This document shows positions 41,498 through 49,846 of a stretch of 64,000 nt of DNA, piece by piece. Under the pieces are notes generated by a model that saw only the letters and a program-made list of their open reading frames with translations, was not told where the DNA came from and made no database searches. Source of the DNA: an uncultured Alphaproteobacteria bacterium (GTDB taxonomy: Bacteria; Pseudomonadota; Alphaproteobacteria; RF32; CAG-239); the NCBI GenBank assembly GCA_910577205.1, contig CAJTMA010000005.1:1-64000 (forward strand). The letters are read 5' to 3'. Numbering within the stretch: position 1 is the stretch's first letter; each line of letters starts with the position of its first letter. A program made the translations under genes and the position numbers.

Positions 41498-42313
41498 ATG
41501 TCCAATATAAAAGTTTCGGTTCTCATTCCTGTTTACAATGGAGCTCCTTTCTTAAAAGAAGCCCTAGACAGCATACTCAACCAAACTTTTACTGATTTTG
41601 AATTAATACTTCTTAACGACGCCTCCCCCGATAACTCTGAAGAAATCATAAAGCAATACAACGACGACCGCATTCGCTATTATCGCAACAAAAAAAATTT
41701 AGGCATTTCTGCCAGCCGCAACAAACTGATGGATTTAGCTCAGGGGGAATATTGGGTTATTATGGATAATGATGACATCTCTTTACCGTTCCGCCTGGAA
41801 GAGCAAGTCAAATTCATGGATAAACATTCTGACATCACAATGGCGGGAAGCTGGTGCGAACTGTTTAGCAGCAGACCGGACAACGGAATAATCAGCTACC
41901 TGAAATACTGTTTTTATAACCTCGGCTGGCTCTGGACTCAAAAAAATTTCCCTGACTGGAGCGATATGTTTCAGGGAAATCCTGTTATGCACACAACTTC
42001 GATTCTCCGCAGTTGTGATATCAAAAAACATCGTATACGTTATAATCCCGACTACAGCCCTGCTGAAGATTACGACCTCTGCCGCCAAATATTGGCTGCC
42101 GGATTAAAGCTGGCCAATCAACCCAAACTATTGACCAAATATCGCTGGTTTGGCAATAACGTTTCCATTACCCGTCGTCCTGCCATGAAAATTGCCGACG
42201 CAAAAGTCAAATCTGATGTCCGGGCTGTTTTACAAACCAAACAACCGCCTTACCCTTATTACAAAGTAATCTTACAAAAATTGCGATTAAAATTCTTAAC
42301 GAGGAAATATTAA
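41498..42313 (+). CDS. Glycosyltransferase family 2
   Basis: 271 residues, soluble GT-A fold: KVSVLIPVYNGAPFLKEALDSIL, LILLNDASPDNSEEII, GISASRNKLMDLAQGEYWVIMDNDDIS with the DxD-type metal site NDD, then a PAEDYDLCRQI motif (ED acting as catalytic base) near residue 188. Probably adds a sugar in cell-surface glycan assembly in the cytoplasm. Its stop overlaps the start of the next membrane protein gene, so they form one unit. No strong SD; preceded by an A/T stretch. Confidence 0.88.
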   Translation: MSNIKVSVLIPVYNGAPFLKEALDSILNQTFTDFELILLNDASPDNSEEIIKQYNDDRIRYYRNKKNLGISASRNKLMDLAQGEYWVIMDNDDISLPFRLEEQVKFMDKHSDITMAGSWCELFSSRPDNGIISYLKYCFYNLGWLWTQKNFPDWSDMFQGNPVMHTTSILRSCDIKKHRIRYNPDYSPAEDYDLCRQILAAGLKLANQPKLLTKYRWFGNNVSITRRPAMKIADAKVKSDVRAVLQTKQPPYPYYKVILQKLRLKFLTRKY

Positions 42314-43974
42314 TGCTGCAAGAACCTCTTTTCCAAGAAAACATATTGTCAACTATTCTCCGCAATTTTGATTTTTACCTGTTCGGTTCAAATTGGCTGC
42401 CTTATGCCTTAGGCCTATTAGCTTTACTAAGTTTAACCGTACTCACTCTCAAGTGGGCCGGAGCTGAAAAAGAAAATTATTTATTTCCGCCCCATCACAT
42501 CCCTTTCAATCGTTACAATCAAAGCGGACTGTATTTCTGCCTGCTCTGCTTCGGCATATATGCTTTTAATGTTTTTTCTTTAGACAATACTCTGTTCAAC
42601 AATTATGATTTGATGAGTCTGAATACCACATTTATATTTGAAAAAGGCGTTGCGGCTACCTATGCTAACAACAGGCTGGCTCCGGTTTCCTTTTTTGATT
42701 TAAACTTTCTCTATGCCATAACCCATAATTTCACCCTGATTAATATATACGTCATTCTCAAACAAGCGCTGATATTATGGCTTTTATTTAATCTGCTTGA
42801 TTATATTTCCATTAAAACCAGACTGTTGCTTATCGGCACAATAACTTTACTGCCGGCTATGTTCTGGATAAATAACATTATCTTTCCCGAGCAAAACGAA
42901 CTCATATTTTTACTCAGCAGTTTCATTTGTTTGCGCCGTTATACGCAAAAGCACCAATTTCGATACCTTTGGTTATATTGTTTTCTAGCCTTATTGGCCG
43001 TTTATACAAAAGAAACAGCCATAATCTTCTACTTCGGAATACTAATATATAATCTGCTGTATTATGTATTTCACGACAAAATAAATTATCATAATCTATT
43101 CCGCCCCTGGCTGATGGCTAAAGCTTTCCCGTTCGAATTTATAACATTTTTAATCGGCTTAAGTTTTGCTTTGTTTTACTTTCATACTGTCAACAGCATG
43201 AGTGAAAACGCCTATGTACAATTAAGGCAGAAACCCTTATTTGATCTTATCAAATTATTTAAAATAGAAATTATCTTAACTGTAATTGCATGGATAGTTT
43301 TCATCAAAAAACTTTTCAAAAAAGAAGATTTTTCCACTTTAATCAACGAAGCATTCCTCTGGGGAGCAACATCAATCCTTTTATTTCTGCTTTTTATCCT
43401 TAAAATGGACGCAGGAGTTCCTCATACTGCTCACAAAACCTACTATGCAATTCTATGCAGCATTTTCAGCATCATCTATATTTCTTCAAATCTAAAAAAT
43501 ATCGCCTTATATATAATCTTTACAATTATAATCTGCTGGTCTTGTGCCACAAATTATTATTTTCATCACAAAGAAAACGGCGTTTATTACCGCCAAATCG
43601 CTGATTTTATGGCAGAAGAATTAACCAAAGAACCCCAAATTACCATTTCCTTTTTCAAAAATACAGAACCTTTGCCTTGGATTTATGAAACATGGAGTTC
43701 AGCTTTTATGTATTATTTTCCCGACAAAGACATTACTTTCAAATTTCTATGGCTTAAAAACAGCCCAAAGAAAGACTTAGATTTATATGTATACCATCGC
43801 TACTACAAAGCAAAAAAATTAACTAAAATTTCGTCAGATACACTTGCCGCTAATGACTATTGCATCCTCAAAAAAAACAGCGCTCATTACCATGAAAACA
43901 AACAAGACATCAGTAAGTTCACACCTTCACTTGTCTTCGAAAACAAAATTTTTGAGGTCTATAAGCTGAAATGA
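42313..43974 (+). CDS. Polytopic membrane protein, probable GT-C glycosyltransferase
   Basis: 553 residues with about ten hydrophobic segments from residue 30 to about 430 and a soluble C-terminal tail. Early loop FNNYDLMSLNTTFIFEKGVAATYANNR after the second helix holds acidic residues where GT-C enzymes have their catalytic Asp/Glu. I recognise no named family; the phage-type Gtr acceptor-specific transferases have the same size and topology and sit beside gtrA and gtrB. It is coupled to the GT2 gene before and the gtrA gene after (4-bp overlap). Confidence 0.7.
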   Translation: MLQEPLFQENILSTILRNFDFYLFGSNWLPYALGLLALLSLTVLTLKWAGAEKENYLFPPHHIPFNRYNQSGLYFCLLCFGIYAFNVFSLDNTLFNNYDLMSLNTTFIFEKGVAATYANNRLAPVSFFDLNFLYAITHNFTLINIYVILKQALILWLLFNLLDYISIKTRLLLIGTITLLPAMFWINNIIFPEQNELIFLLSSFICLRRYTQKHQFRYLWLYCFLALLAVYTKETAIIFYFGILIYNLLYYVFHDKINYHNLFRPWLMAKAFPFEFITFLIGLSFALFYFHTVNSMSENAYVQLRQKPLFDLIKLFKIEIILTVIAWIVFIKKLFKKEDFSTLINEAFLWGATSILLFLLFILKMDAGVPHTAHKTYYAILCSIFSIIYISSNLKNIALYIIFTIIICWSCATNYYFHHKENGVYYRQIADFMAEELTKEPQITISFFKNTEPLPWIYETWSSAFMYYFPDKDITFKFLWLKNSPKKDLDLYVYHRYYKAKKLTKISSDTLAANDYCILKKNSAHYHENKQDISKFTPSLVFENKIFEVYKLK

Positions 43975-44381
43975 AAAAGTTATACAATACAATTAAATCT
44001 TACTGGTTTAAACTTCCCCGGCAGCTGCGCTTCATCATCGTCGGCGGGTTCAATACGCTAGCGGCTTATCTGCTATTTGTCTTTTTTATCAAAGTTGTCG
44101 CCCTGCCTTATCAAGCTGCAATTATATTTCAATTTTTTCTCTCAATTAACCTATCCATTTTCAGCATGAAATACTGTGTATTTTGCTCGCATAATAATAT
44201 AAAAAAGGAATACCTCAAAGCATGGAATGTATATTTGACAATGCTTGCCGCCAATTATTTCTTTCTCTGGATAACAACAGATATCCTTCATTTCAACATT
44301 TTATACAGCCAAGCGGTTTTCACTGTGCTGTCAACCATTCTGACTTACCTGCTGCACCGTTTTTATTCTTTCCGCAATTAA
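43971..44381 (+). CDS. gtrA: GtrA family membrane protein
   Basis: 136 residues, four hydrophobic helices, family start QLRFIIVGGFNTLAAYLLF and end TILTYLLHRFYSFRN, typical of GtrA. GtrA proteins move undecaprenyl-linked sugars across the inner membrane. It overlaps the 3' end of the polytopic protein gene. With the GtrB-like gene at 39606 it makes a complete set of GtrA, GtrB and acceptor-specific protein. Confidence 0.9.
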   Translation: MKKLYNTIKSYWFKLPRQLRFIIVGGFNTLAAYLLFVFFIKVVALPYQAAIIFQFFLSINLSIFSMKYCVFCSHNNIKKEYLKAWNVYLTMLAANYFFLWITTDILHFNILYSQAVFTVLSTILTYLLHRFYSFRN

Positions 44382-44429
44382 TACCACATACCAAACTTGC
44401 TTGCTGTACCTTTCCATTCAGCCCAATAC

Positions 44430-44571
44430 ATAGATATCCCTCAGTAAACTGGAGGGATTAATCAGCTACAAACCTGACGGCTTGACCACACTCGTTGGCA
44501 TGAAACAGTATCTAATGACACCATGGCATTCAGCCCCGAATAAACTCCGGGTTTTCTGTACGGAGTGTAAT
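44430..44571 (+). ncRNA. Candidate structured RNA element, copy 2
   Basis: Aligns over about 140 bp with 655-798: shared blocks TAGATATCCC, CAGTAAACTGG, TTGACCAC, GTTGGC, GACACC, GGGTTTTCTGTA. The first stem is CCCTCAG-TAAA-CTGGAGGG (44438-44456), a compensated change from copy 1. The central stem, perfect in copy 1, has mismatches here, so this copy may be decaying. It precedes a terminator between converging genes, like copy 1. Confidence 0.45.
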
Positions 44572-44577
44572 AAAAAA

Positions 44578-44603
44578 AACCTCCCAAGCGGGAGGTTTTT
44601 TTT
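44578..44603. terminator. Bidirectional terminator between gtrA and tig
   Basis: CCTCCC-AAGC-GGGAGG (44580-44595) flanked by an eight-base T-run and a matching A-run. Confidence 0.88.
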
Positions 44604-44618
44604 ACATTCATCAAATCA

Positions 44619-46037
44619 CTAAGCTGACTTTTTTGAAGATTTTTTAGTTTCTTTTTCTTCACTTTTGCTTTCAGCTTTAGCCGAAGATTTCTTAGCAGCT
44701 TTTTTAGCCGGCTTTTTATCATCATCAAAAGAATACAATTCTTCAATGCTGACAATCTTTTCGCTGACATTAGACTGACCGATAACATAATCAACAATCT
44801 TTTCTTCAAAAACCGGAGCTTTCAAAGCTTCAATAGCCTGCTTATTTTTCAGATAATAGTCAAATACAGCCTTTTCCTGTCCCGGATATTTTTTAGCTTC
44901 ATTCATGATTGCCTTATTAATATCATCCGGCGTAATGGTTACCTTGGCATTTTTGCCGATTTCGGACAACAGCAGACCAAGCTTAACGCGGCGAACAGCA
45001 ATATCTTTATATTCAGCCAGCAATTCTTCTTCAGATTTAGCTTTTTCGCTTTCATCCAGCTGATTAAACTTTTTAGCCTGTTCGTATTGGTCAACAATGC
45101 TCTTATATTCAGCATCAACCAATCCGGCCGGAACATCAAAACTGTATTCATTATCCAAATTATCCAGCAACTGGCGTTTCAATTTCATTTTGGAAGCAGC
45201 TTCATAATCGCCCTTAATGCGTTCAGCAATAGCAGCTTTCAGCTTATCCAAATTTTCTTCGCCCAAAGATTTGGCAAATTCATCATTGATTTCAACAGCT
45301 TTTGCTGCGCGCAATTCTTTAATCTCAACAGCAAAAACAGAAGCTTTGCCAGCCAAATCTTTAGCATGATAATTTTCAGGGAAAGTAACGTTAACGTCAA
45401 CTTTATCACCGGCTTTTTTACCAACGAGCTGGTCTTCAAAACCCGGAATAAACGAATTAGAACCCAATTCCAAAGGATAATTATTGCCTTTGCCGCCTTG
45501 GAACTCAACACCGTCAACAGAACCGACAAAATCAATAACCACGGTATCCCCGTTAGCTGCAGCGCGGTCTTCTTCAACTTTAACCGTTTCACGGCGGGAC
45601 TGGGCAATATAATTCAAAGCTTTTTCAACTTCTTCAGCCGGAACTTCTGCCATCAGCTTTTCAAGTTTAATTGAAGACAAATCGCCGACTTTGATTTCCG
45701 GCATCAATTCAACGCTCAATGAAAACTCAATATCTTTGCCGTCTTCAAATTTGGTTACTTTAATGTTCGGCATCATTGCCGGATTCAGCTTATTGCTTTT
45801 GATAACTTCTTCAGTTGCATCGCGAACGGCTTCATCCAAAACTTCGCCCAATACGGCAGCCCGGTATTTCTGTTTCAACATTTCTTTCGGAGCTTTACCC
45901 GGACGGAAACCTGGGATTTTGGTACTTTTGGCAATCTGGTTGATTTTAGCTTCAACCTGTTTTTCAAAATCTGCCGCCGGAATAACGACGGTATATTCTT
46001 TTTTCAAACCTTCGGATTTTAACTCAGTAGCTTTCAT
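44619..46037 (-). CDS. tig: Trigger factor, ribosome-bound chaperone and prolyl isomerase
   Basis: 472 residues from ATG 46037 (GAGA upstream). N-terminal ribosome-binding domain with IPGFRPGKAPKEML (contact to L23), a central FKBP-like isomerase domain (GDTVVIDFVGSVDGVEF, GFEDQLVGKKAGD), a helical C-terminal chaperone domain, and a Lys/Ser-rich tail KKSSAKAESKSEEKE longer than in E. coli. A longer reading frame runs into the tRNA-Leu gene and is not the true start. Confidence 0.96.
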   Translation of the reverse strand: MKATELKSEGLKKEYTVVIPAADFEKQVEAKINQIAKSTKIPGFRPGKAPKEMLKQKYRAAVLGEVLDEAVRDATEEVIKSNKLNPAMMPNIKVTKFEDGKDIEFSLSVELMPEIKVGDLSSIKLEKLMAEVPAEEVEKALNYIAQSRRETVKVEEDRAAANGDTVVIDFVGSVDGVEFQGGKGNNYPLELGSNSFIPGFEDQLVGKKAGDKVDVNVTFPENYHAKDLAGKASVFAVEIKELRAAKAVEINDEFAKSLGEENLDKLKAAIAERIKGDYEAASKMKLKRQLLDNLDNEYSFDVPAGLVDAEYKSIVDQYEQAKKFNQLDESEKAKSEEELLAEYKDIAVRRVKLGLLLSEIGKNAKVTITPDDINKAIMNEAKKYPGQEKAVFDYYLKNKQAIEALKAPVFEEKIVDYVIGQSNVSEKIVSIEELYSFDDDKKPAKKAAKKSSAKAESKSEEKETKKSSKKSA

Positions 46038-46082
46038 TACATTCTCTTTTTTTATAGTTGATTCAAACCGTTGCAGTGCGGA

Positions 46083-46167
<85 letters not shown>

Positions 46168-46340
46168 GCTGACACTGATAATTGCTTGCATACTACATAA
46201 AAAAAATTTTAAATCAAGCAAAATTCACAGCGCCAACAAAATTATTGTAATCTTTGAATATATTTAATAAGATGGGCGCAAGAAAGAATTTTACGGCCTG
46301 TAGCGCAAACAGGACATTATTGACTAAAGGGAGCAAACTT

Positions 46341-47582
46341 GTGCAAATAACCAGAATTCTCGTTTCCGCGGCTTTGACCGCCGGTTTGTTAAGCGGTTGT
46401 TCTTATATTGAAAATCACACCAGCCCTGATACATATAACAGCCTGACTTTCGGCGATGCCGGAGCTAAAGAAGCCTCAAAGGCGACCCTGGCTTACTCGC
46501 AAGGCAATTTTATTGAAGCCGAAGAACACGTCCAAATGTCTTTGCGCCAAAACCCTAAAAACGCCCAAGCTTTAATGGTCGGGGCATTAACTGCCGAAAA
46601 AATGGGGCGTCCTAACCTTGCGCGCCAATATTATGAAGAGCTAATGCTCTCTGCCGGAAACCAAACAACCGTTCTCGGCACTGATGATATGCTGCCGCAA
46701 AAGATGACGGACGTTGCGGCTAAACGCCTGCGCCTGATTAACATGAATCAGACCAAACTGGTTATTGAAGATGCCAACGGTACCAAAATTTTCAGCATCA
46801 GCGAAGAAGCTGCCGCCCGCCAAGGCAAATCCGCTTTGGAAGAAGCGCTGTTCATCCGCGAGCAAAAAAATGCCGCAGAAAATCTAGCCGTCACCGAAGC
46901 AAATGTCAAAGCTGTAGAAGTTTTGTTCACGCCGCAGGAACAAAATATCGTTTCCCGCTTTTTAATTATGAAAGAGCTGGCAGAAAATGACCTCATCACC
47001 AAAGAAGAGTTTTTGAAAGCGCGCCAATCCAACATTGGCGGCCTGTTGCCCTTAATTAATCCGCCGGCAGGCATCACTACAGATAAGCCTGTCCCTTCGC
47101 CTGATGTGATAATCGAGCGGATTAACGCGCTGAAAACAGCAACCGAAGACCGCGCCATTACCCCGCGCGAGTTTTCCGCCGAACGCAATCTGATTGTCGA
47201 GGCTATTTTACCGCCGAACCCCAGACAGCGCCTGAAACCGCAAGCTCCGGCTAAAAATATTTTGGATGCAGCCAAAAACATCCGCAAATTAGAGGTTATT
47301 TATGACCTCGGTTTGATTACCGCTAAGGAAAAGGAAAAAGAACAAGCCGCAATTGAACGCCATTTGGGTCTTGGCAATAGCGCTAAAGCCGCCGCTCCGG
47401 TTACCACAACGACAACCACCAAAACGGAACGGATTGAAATTATCCCGGCAGAAGCCTTGAAACCTATAGCTTCAACTCCGGTCAGCACTGCGCCGCAAAT
47501 GCCGGAGATTATTCCTGCCGCGCAGCCGACGACAGAGCCGCAGCCGCTGCTCCCCAATGTTTCCAGCCCTTTTAACGGCTGA
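46341..47582 (+). CDS. TPR-like lipoprotein, unknown
   Basis: 413 residues from GTG 46341, chosen for AAAGGGAG 8 bases upstream; an in-frame ATG at 46254 has no SD and would bury the signal peptide. Signal peptide ends in the lipobox LLSGC. Residues about 45-100 (ATLAYSQGNFIEAEEHVQMSLRQNPKNAQALMV) form TPR units. The middle has two charged helical segments with similar wording (LIMKELAENDLITKEEFLKAR and VIYDLGLITAKEKEKEQ), resembling short-chain oligomerisation (SHOCT-like) pieces. The C-terminus is Pro/Thr-rich. Envelope role inferred. Confidence 0.75.
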   Translation: MQITRILVSAALTAGLLSGCSYIENHTSPDTYNSLTFGDAGAKEASKATLAYSQGNFIEAEEHVQMSLRQNPKNAQALMVGALTAEKMGRPNLARQYYEELMLSAGNQTTVLGTDDMLPQKMTDVAAKRLRLINMNQTKLVIEDANGTKIFSISEEAAARQGKSALEEALFIREQKNAAENLAVTEANVKAVEVLFTPQEQNIVSRFLIMKELAENDLITKEEFLKARQSNIGGLLPLINPPAGITTDKPVPSPDVIIERINALKTATEDRAITPREFSAERNLIVEAILPPNPRQRLKPQAPAKNILDAAKNIRKLEVIYDLGLITAKEKEKEQAAIERHLGLGNSAKAAAPVTTTTTTKTERIEIIPAEALKPIASTPVSTAPQMPEIIPAAQPTTEPQPLLPNVSSPFNG

Positions 47583-47592
47583 TAAAATTCAT

Positions 47593-47618
47593 AAGGACAG
47601 GGAAACCTGTCCTTTCTT
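47593..47618 (+). terminator. Terminator after the TPR lipoprotein gene
   Basis: AAGGACAG-GGAAAC-CTGTCCTT stem with TTTCTTTT after it. Confidence 0.75.
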
Positions 47619-47700
47619 TTACATAAGCCTTGCAATCTCCGTTTATTTAGGATAAATAACAACTTAAATTGATGTTTTAAATTAACAGAGTAAACAAATA

Positions 47701-49290
47701 ATGTCTGAAAATAAAGTTAATCCGCGCAAAACCTTTGCGATTATTTCTCACCCGGACGCCGGTAAAACCACCCTGACCGAAAAACTGCTGCTCTTCGGCG
47801 GCGCTATTCAACAAGCCGGAGCAGTCAAAGCCAGAGGTGAAAACCGCCGGGCTCATTCTGACTGGATGAAAGTAGAACAGGAACGCGGCATTTCCGTTGC
47901 TTCCTCCGTTATGACTTTTGACTATCGCGACATCACCTTTAACCTGTTGGACACACCGGGACACGAAGACTTCTCGGAAGATACATATCGCGTGCTCACA
48001 GCCGTTGACTCCGCCGTTATGGTCTTAGACTCAGCCAAAGGTATTGAAACACAAACCAAGAAACTGTTTGAAGTCTGCCGCCTGCGCAACGTGCCGATTT
48101 TAACTTTCATCAACAAGCTTGACCGCGAAGGCCTTGACCCGTTTTTGCTGTTGGATGACATTGAAAAAACCTTGGCGATGGATTGCACACCTGCCAGCTG
48201 GCCGATTGGCATGGGTAAAGATTTCTTGGGCTGTTATGATTTAATCAATGACCAACTGATTTTAATGAACAAAACCGGTGACAAATCCACCATTAACGCC
48301 ACCATCGAAACTTGCCAAGGCTTAGATGATTCTAAATTAGACCAACTGCTGCCATCCCACGCAGTTGCCAAATTGCGCGAAGATGTCATGATGGTTCGTG
48401 AACTTTGCCCGGCATTTGATTTGGAATTATATCTGGCCGGAGCTATGACCCCTGTCTTCTTCGGCAGTGCCATCAATAACTTCGGTGTCAAAGAAGTTCT
48501 GGAAGGCTTGCATCGTATGGCACCCTCCCCGCGCCCGCAGCCGGCTGCCGAACGCACCATCCAGCCGAATGAAAATAAAGTCACCGGATTTGTCTTCAAG
48601 ATTCAAGCAAACATGGATCCCAAACACCGTGACCGTATCGCGTTCATGCGGCTCTGTTCCGGGCATTTCAAGCGCGGCATGACACTCAATCAGGTTCGCA
48701 CCGGAAAAGGCTTGAAAGTCCCCACTCCGGTAATGTTTCTGGCTCAAGAACGCGAATTAGCTGAAGATGCCTATGCCGGCGATATTATCGGCATCCCCAA
48801 TCACGGACAGCTGCGTATCGGCGACACTCTGACCGAAGGTGAAAAAATTCACTTCACAGGCATTCCCTCCTTTGCGCCGGAACTGTTAAAAAGCGTCCGC
48901 GCGCTTGACCCGTTGAAATCCAAACACCTGGGCGCAGCCTTGCAGCAAATTGCCGAAGAAGGCGGCGCAAGCATTTTCAAACCGGTTGTCGGTTCTGAAT
49001 ATATTGTCGGCGTTGTCGGCACACTGCAATTTGAAGTTATGGCTGACCGTATTCGTACGGAATTTAACATCCCGGTTATGTTTGAACCAACGTCTTACTA
49101 TACTGCCCGTTGGGTTTCCAGCGAAGATAAAAACGAACTGAAAAAGTTTTTAGACAGCAACCAGGCAAACATTGCCGAAGACCATGACCGCGCATTGGTT
49201 TTCTTAGCGCGCAATGCTTGGCACTTGGGAAAAATCAAAGAAGATTTCCCCAAGCTGGTATTAAGCACCACCCGGGAACAAGTTATTTAA
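47701..49290 (+). CDS. prfC: Peptide chain release factor 3
   Basis: 529-residue translational GTPase that recycles RF1/RF2. G1 SHPDAGKTTLTEKLL, switch region ERGISVASSVMTF, G3 DTPGHEDFSEDTYR, G4 INKLDREG. Domain III and the C-terminus (LGAALQQIAEEGGASIFKP, VGTLQFEVM) match RF3, not EF-G. An unremarkable stand-alone gene; no clear SD. Confidence 0.97.
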   Translation: MSENKVNPRKTFAIISHPDAGKTTLTEKLLLFGGAIQQAGAVKARGENRRAHSDWMKVEQERGISVASSVMTFDYRDITFNLLDTPGHEDFSEDTYRVLTAVDSAVMVLDSAKGIETQTKKLFEVCRLRNVPILTFINKLDREGLDPFLLLDDIEKTLAMDCTPASWPIGMGKDFLGCYDLINDQLILMNKTGDKSTINATIETCQGLDDSKLDQLLPSHAVAKLREDVMMVRELCPAFDLELYLAGAMTPVFFGSAINNFGVKEVLEGLHRMAPSPRPQPAAERTIQPNENKVTGFVFKIQANMDPKHRDRIAFMRLCSGHFKRGMTLNQVRTGKGLKVPTPVMFLAQERELAEDAYAGDIIGIPNHGQLRIGDTLTEGEKIHFTGIPSFAPELLKSVRALDPLKSKHLGAALQQIAEEGGASIFKPVVGSEYIVGVVGTLQFEVMADRIRTEFNIPVMFEPTSYYTARWVSSEDKNELKKFLDSNQANIAEDHDRALVFLARNAWHLGKIKEDFPKLVLSTTREQVI

Positions 49291-49298
49291 CCCCATAC

Positions 49299-49334
49299 AA
49301 AAACTCCGCAGAAATTATCCTGCGGAGTTTTTGT
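49299..49334. terminator. Bidirectional terminator after prfC
   Basis: AAAAACTCCGCA ... TGCGGAGTTTTT stem (49299-49332) between converging genes. Confidence 0.85.
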
Positions 49335-49763
49335 TTAAAGCTTCAAGTGTTCTTTATATTCTTCAACACCTATTTCATTATTTAATTCCCATCTTTCAGC
49401 ATAGCCTTCTTCGGGATCATTGGTAATAACTTTAATATAAACAGATGCGCCTGAAAGTGCAAAAATCCATTTATCATCCAAGCGGCGAACAATAAATCTT
49501 GGACGCAGCTCCATTAATTCCATATGAACAATCGGATAAGGAAGCTCCAGCCACTTGACATCATCATCTTTCTCCGGAACAAATACCTGATTTTTATTCT
49601 TCCATAAAAAAACGTCTTTTTGCAAATGACCAACTTCAGTCTTCAGGTCTTGATTTTCAGCTTTGATCTTTTGAAAACGAGTAGCATACTTGTTTGCTTC
49701 AAACGCCAAATAAAAAGACAACAACACGAACACTGCTAAAAAAATGATAATAATTGTTTCCAT
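49335..49763 (-). CDS. Small membrane-anchored protein with coiled coil, unknown
   Basis: 142 residues: one N-terminal membrane helix (TIIIIFLAVFVLLSFYLAF, about 3-21), a coiled-coil segment (KIKAENQDLKTEVGHLQKDV) and a C-terminal soluble domain with WLELPYPIVHMELMELRPRF, DDKWIFALSGASVYIKVI and YAERWELNNEIGVEEYKEHL. I know no matching family. It stands alone between prfC and comEC with AT-rich flanks; an SD is not obvious. Confidence 0.65.
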   Translation of the reverse strand: METIIIIFLAVFVLLSFYLAFEANKYATRFQKIKAENQDLKTEVGHLQKDVFLWKNKNQVFVPEKDDDVKWLELPYPIVHMELMELRPRFIVRRLDDKWIFALSGASVYIKVITNDPEEGYAERWELNNEIGVEEYKEHLKL

Positions 49764-49846
49764 AAATGTGTTTTTTTAAAGGTTTATAATAATAAAATTT
49801 GAGCTTTAGCTTAGCAAAAATTTTGACAAAAATCAAGCATCAAAAA

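Noticed and set aside
44462..44809. Lys-rich 115-residue frame within the tig end
   Set aside because: It is a shifted frame of the Lys-rich tig tail and runs through the terminator and structured element.
46254..46340. Upstream ATG for the TPR lipoprotein
   Set aside because: No SD there and it would place a non-hydrophobic extension before a good lipoprotein signal; GTG 46341 has AAAGGGAG.
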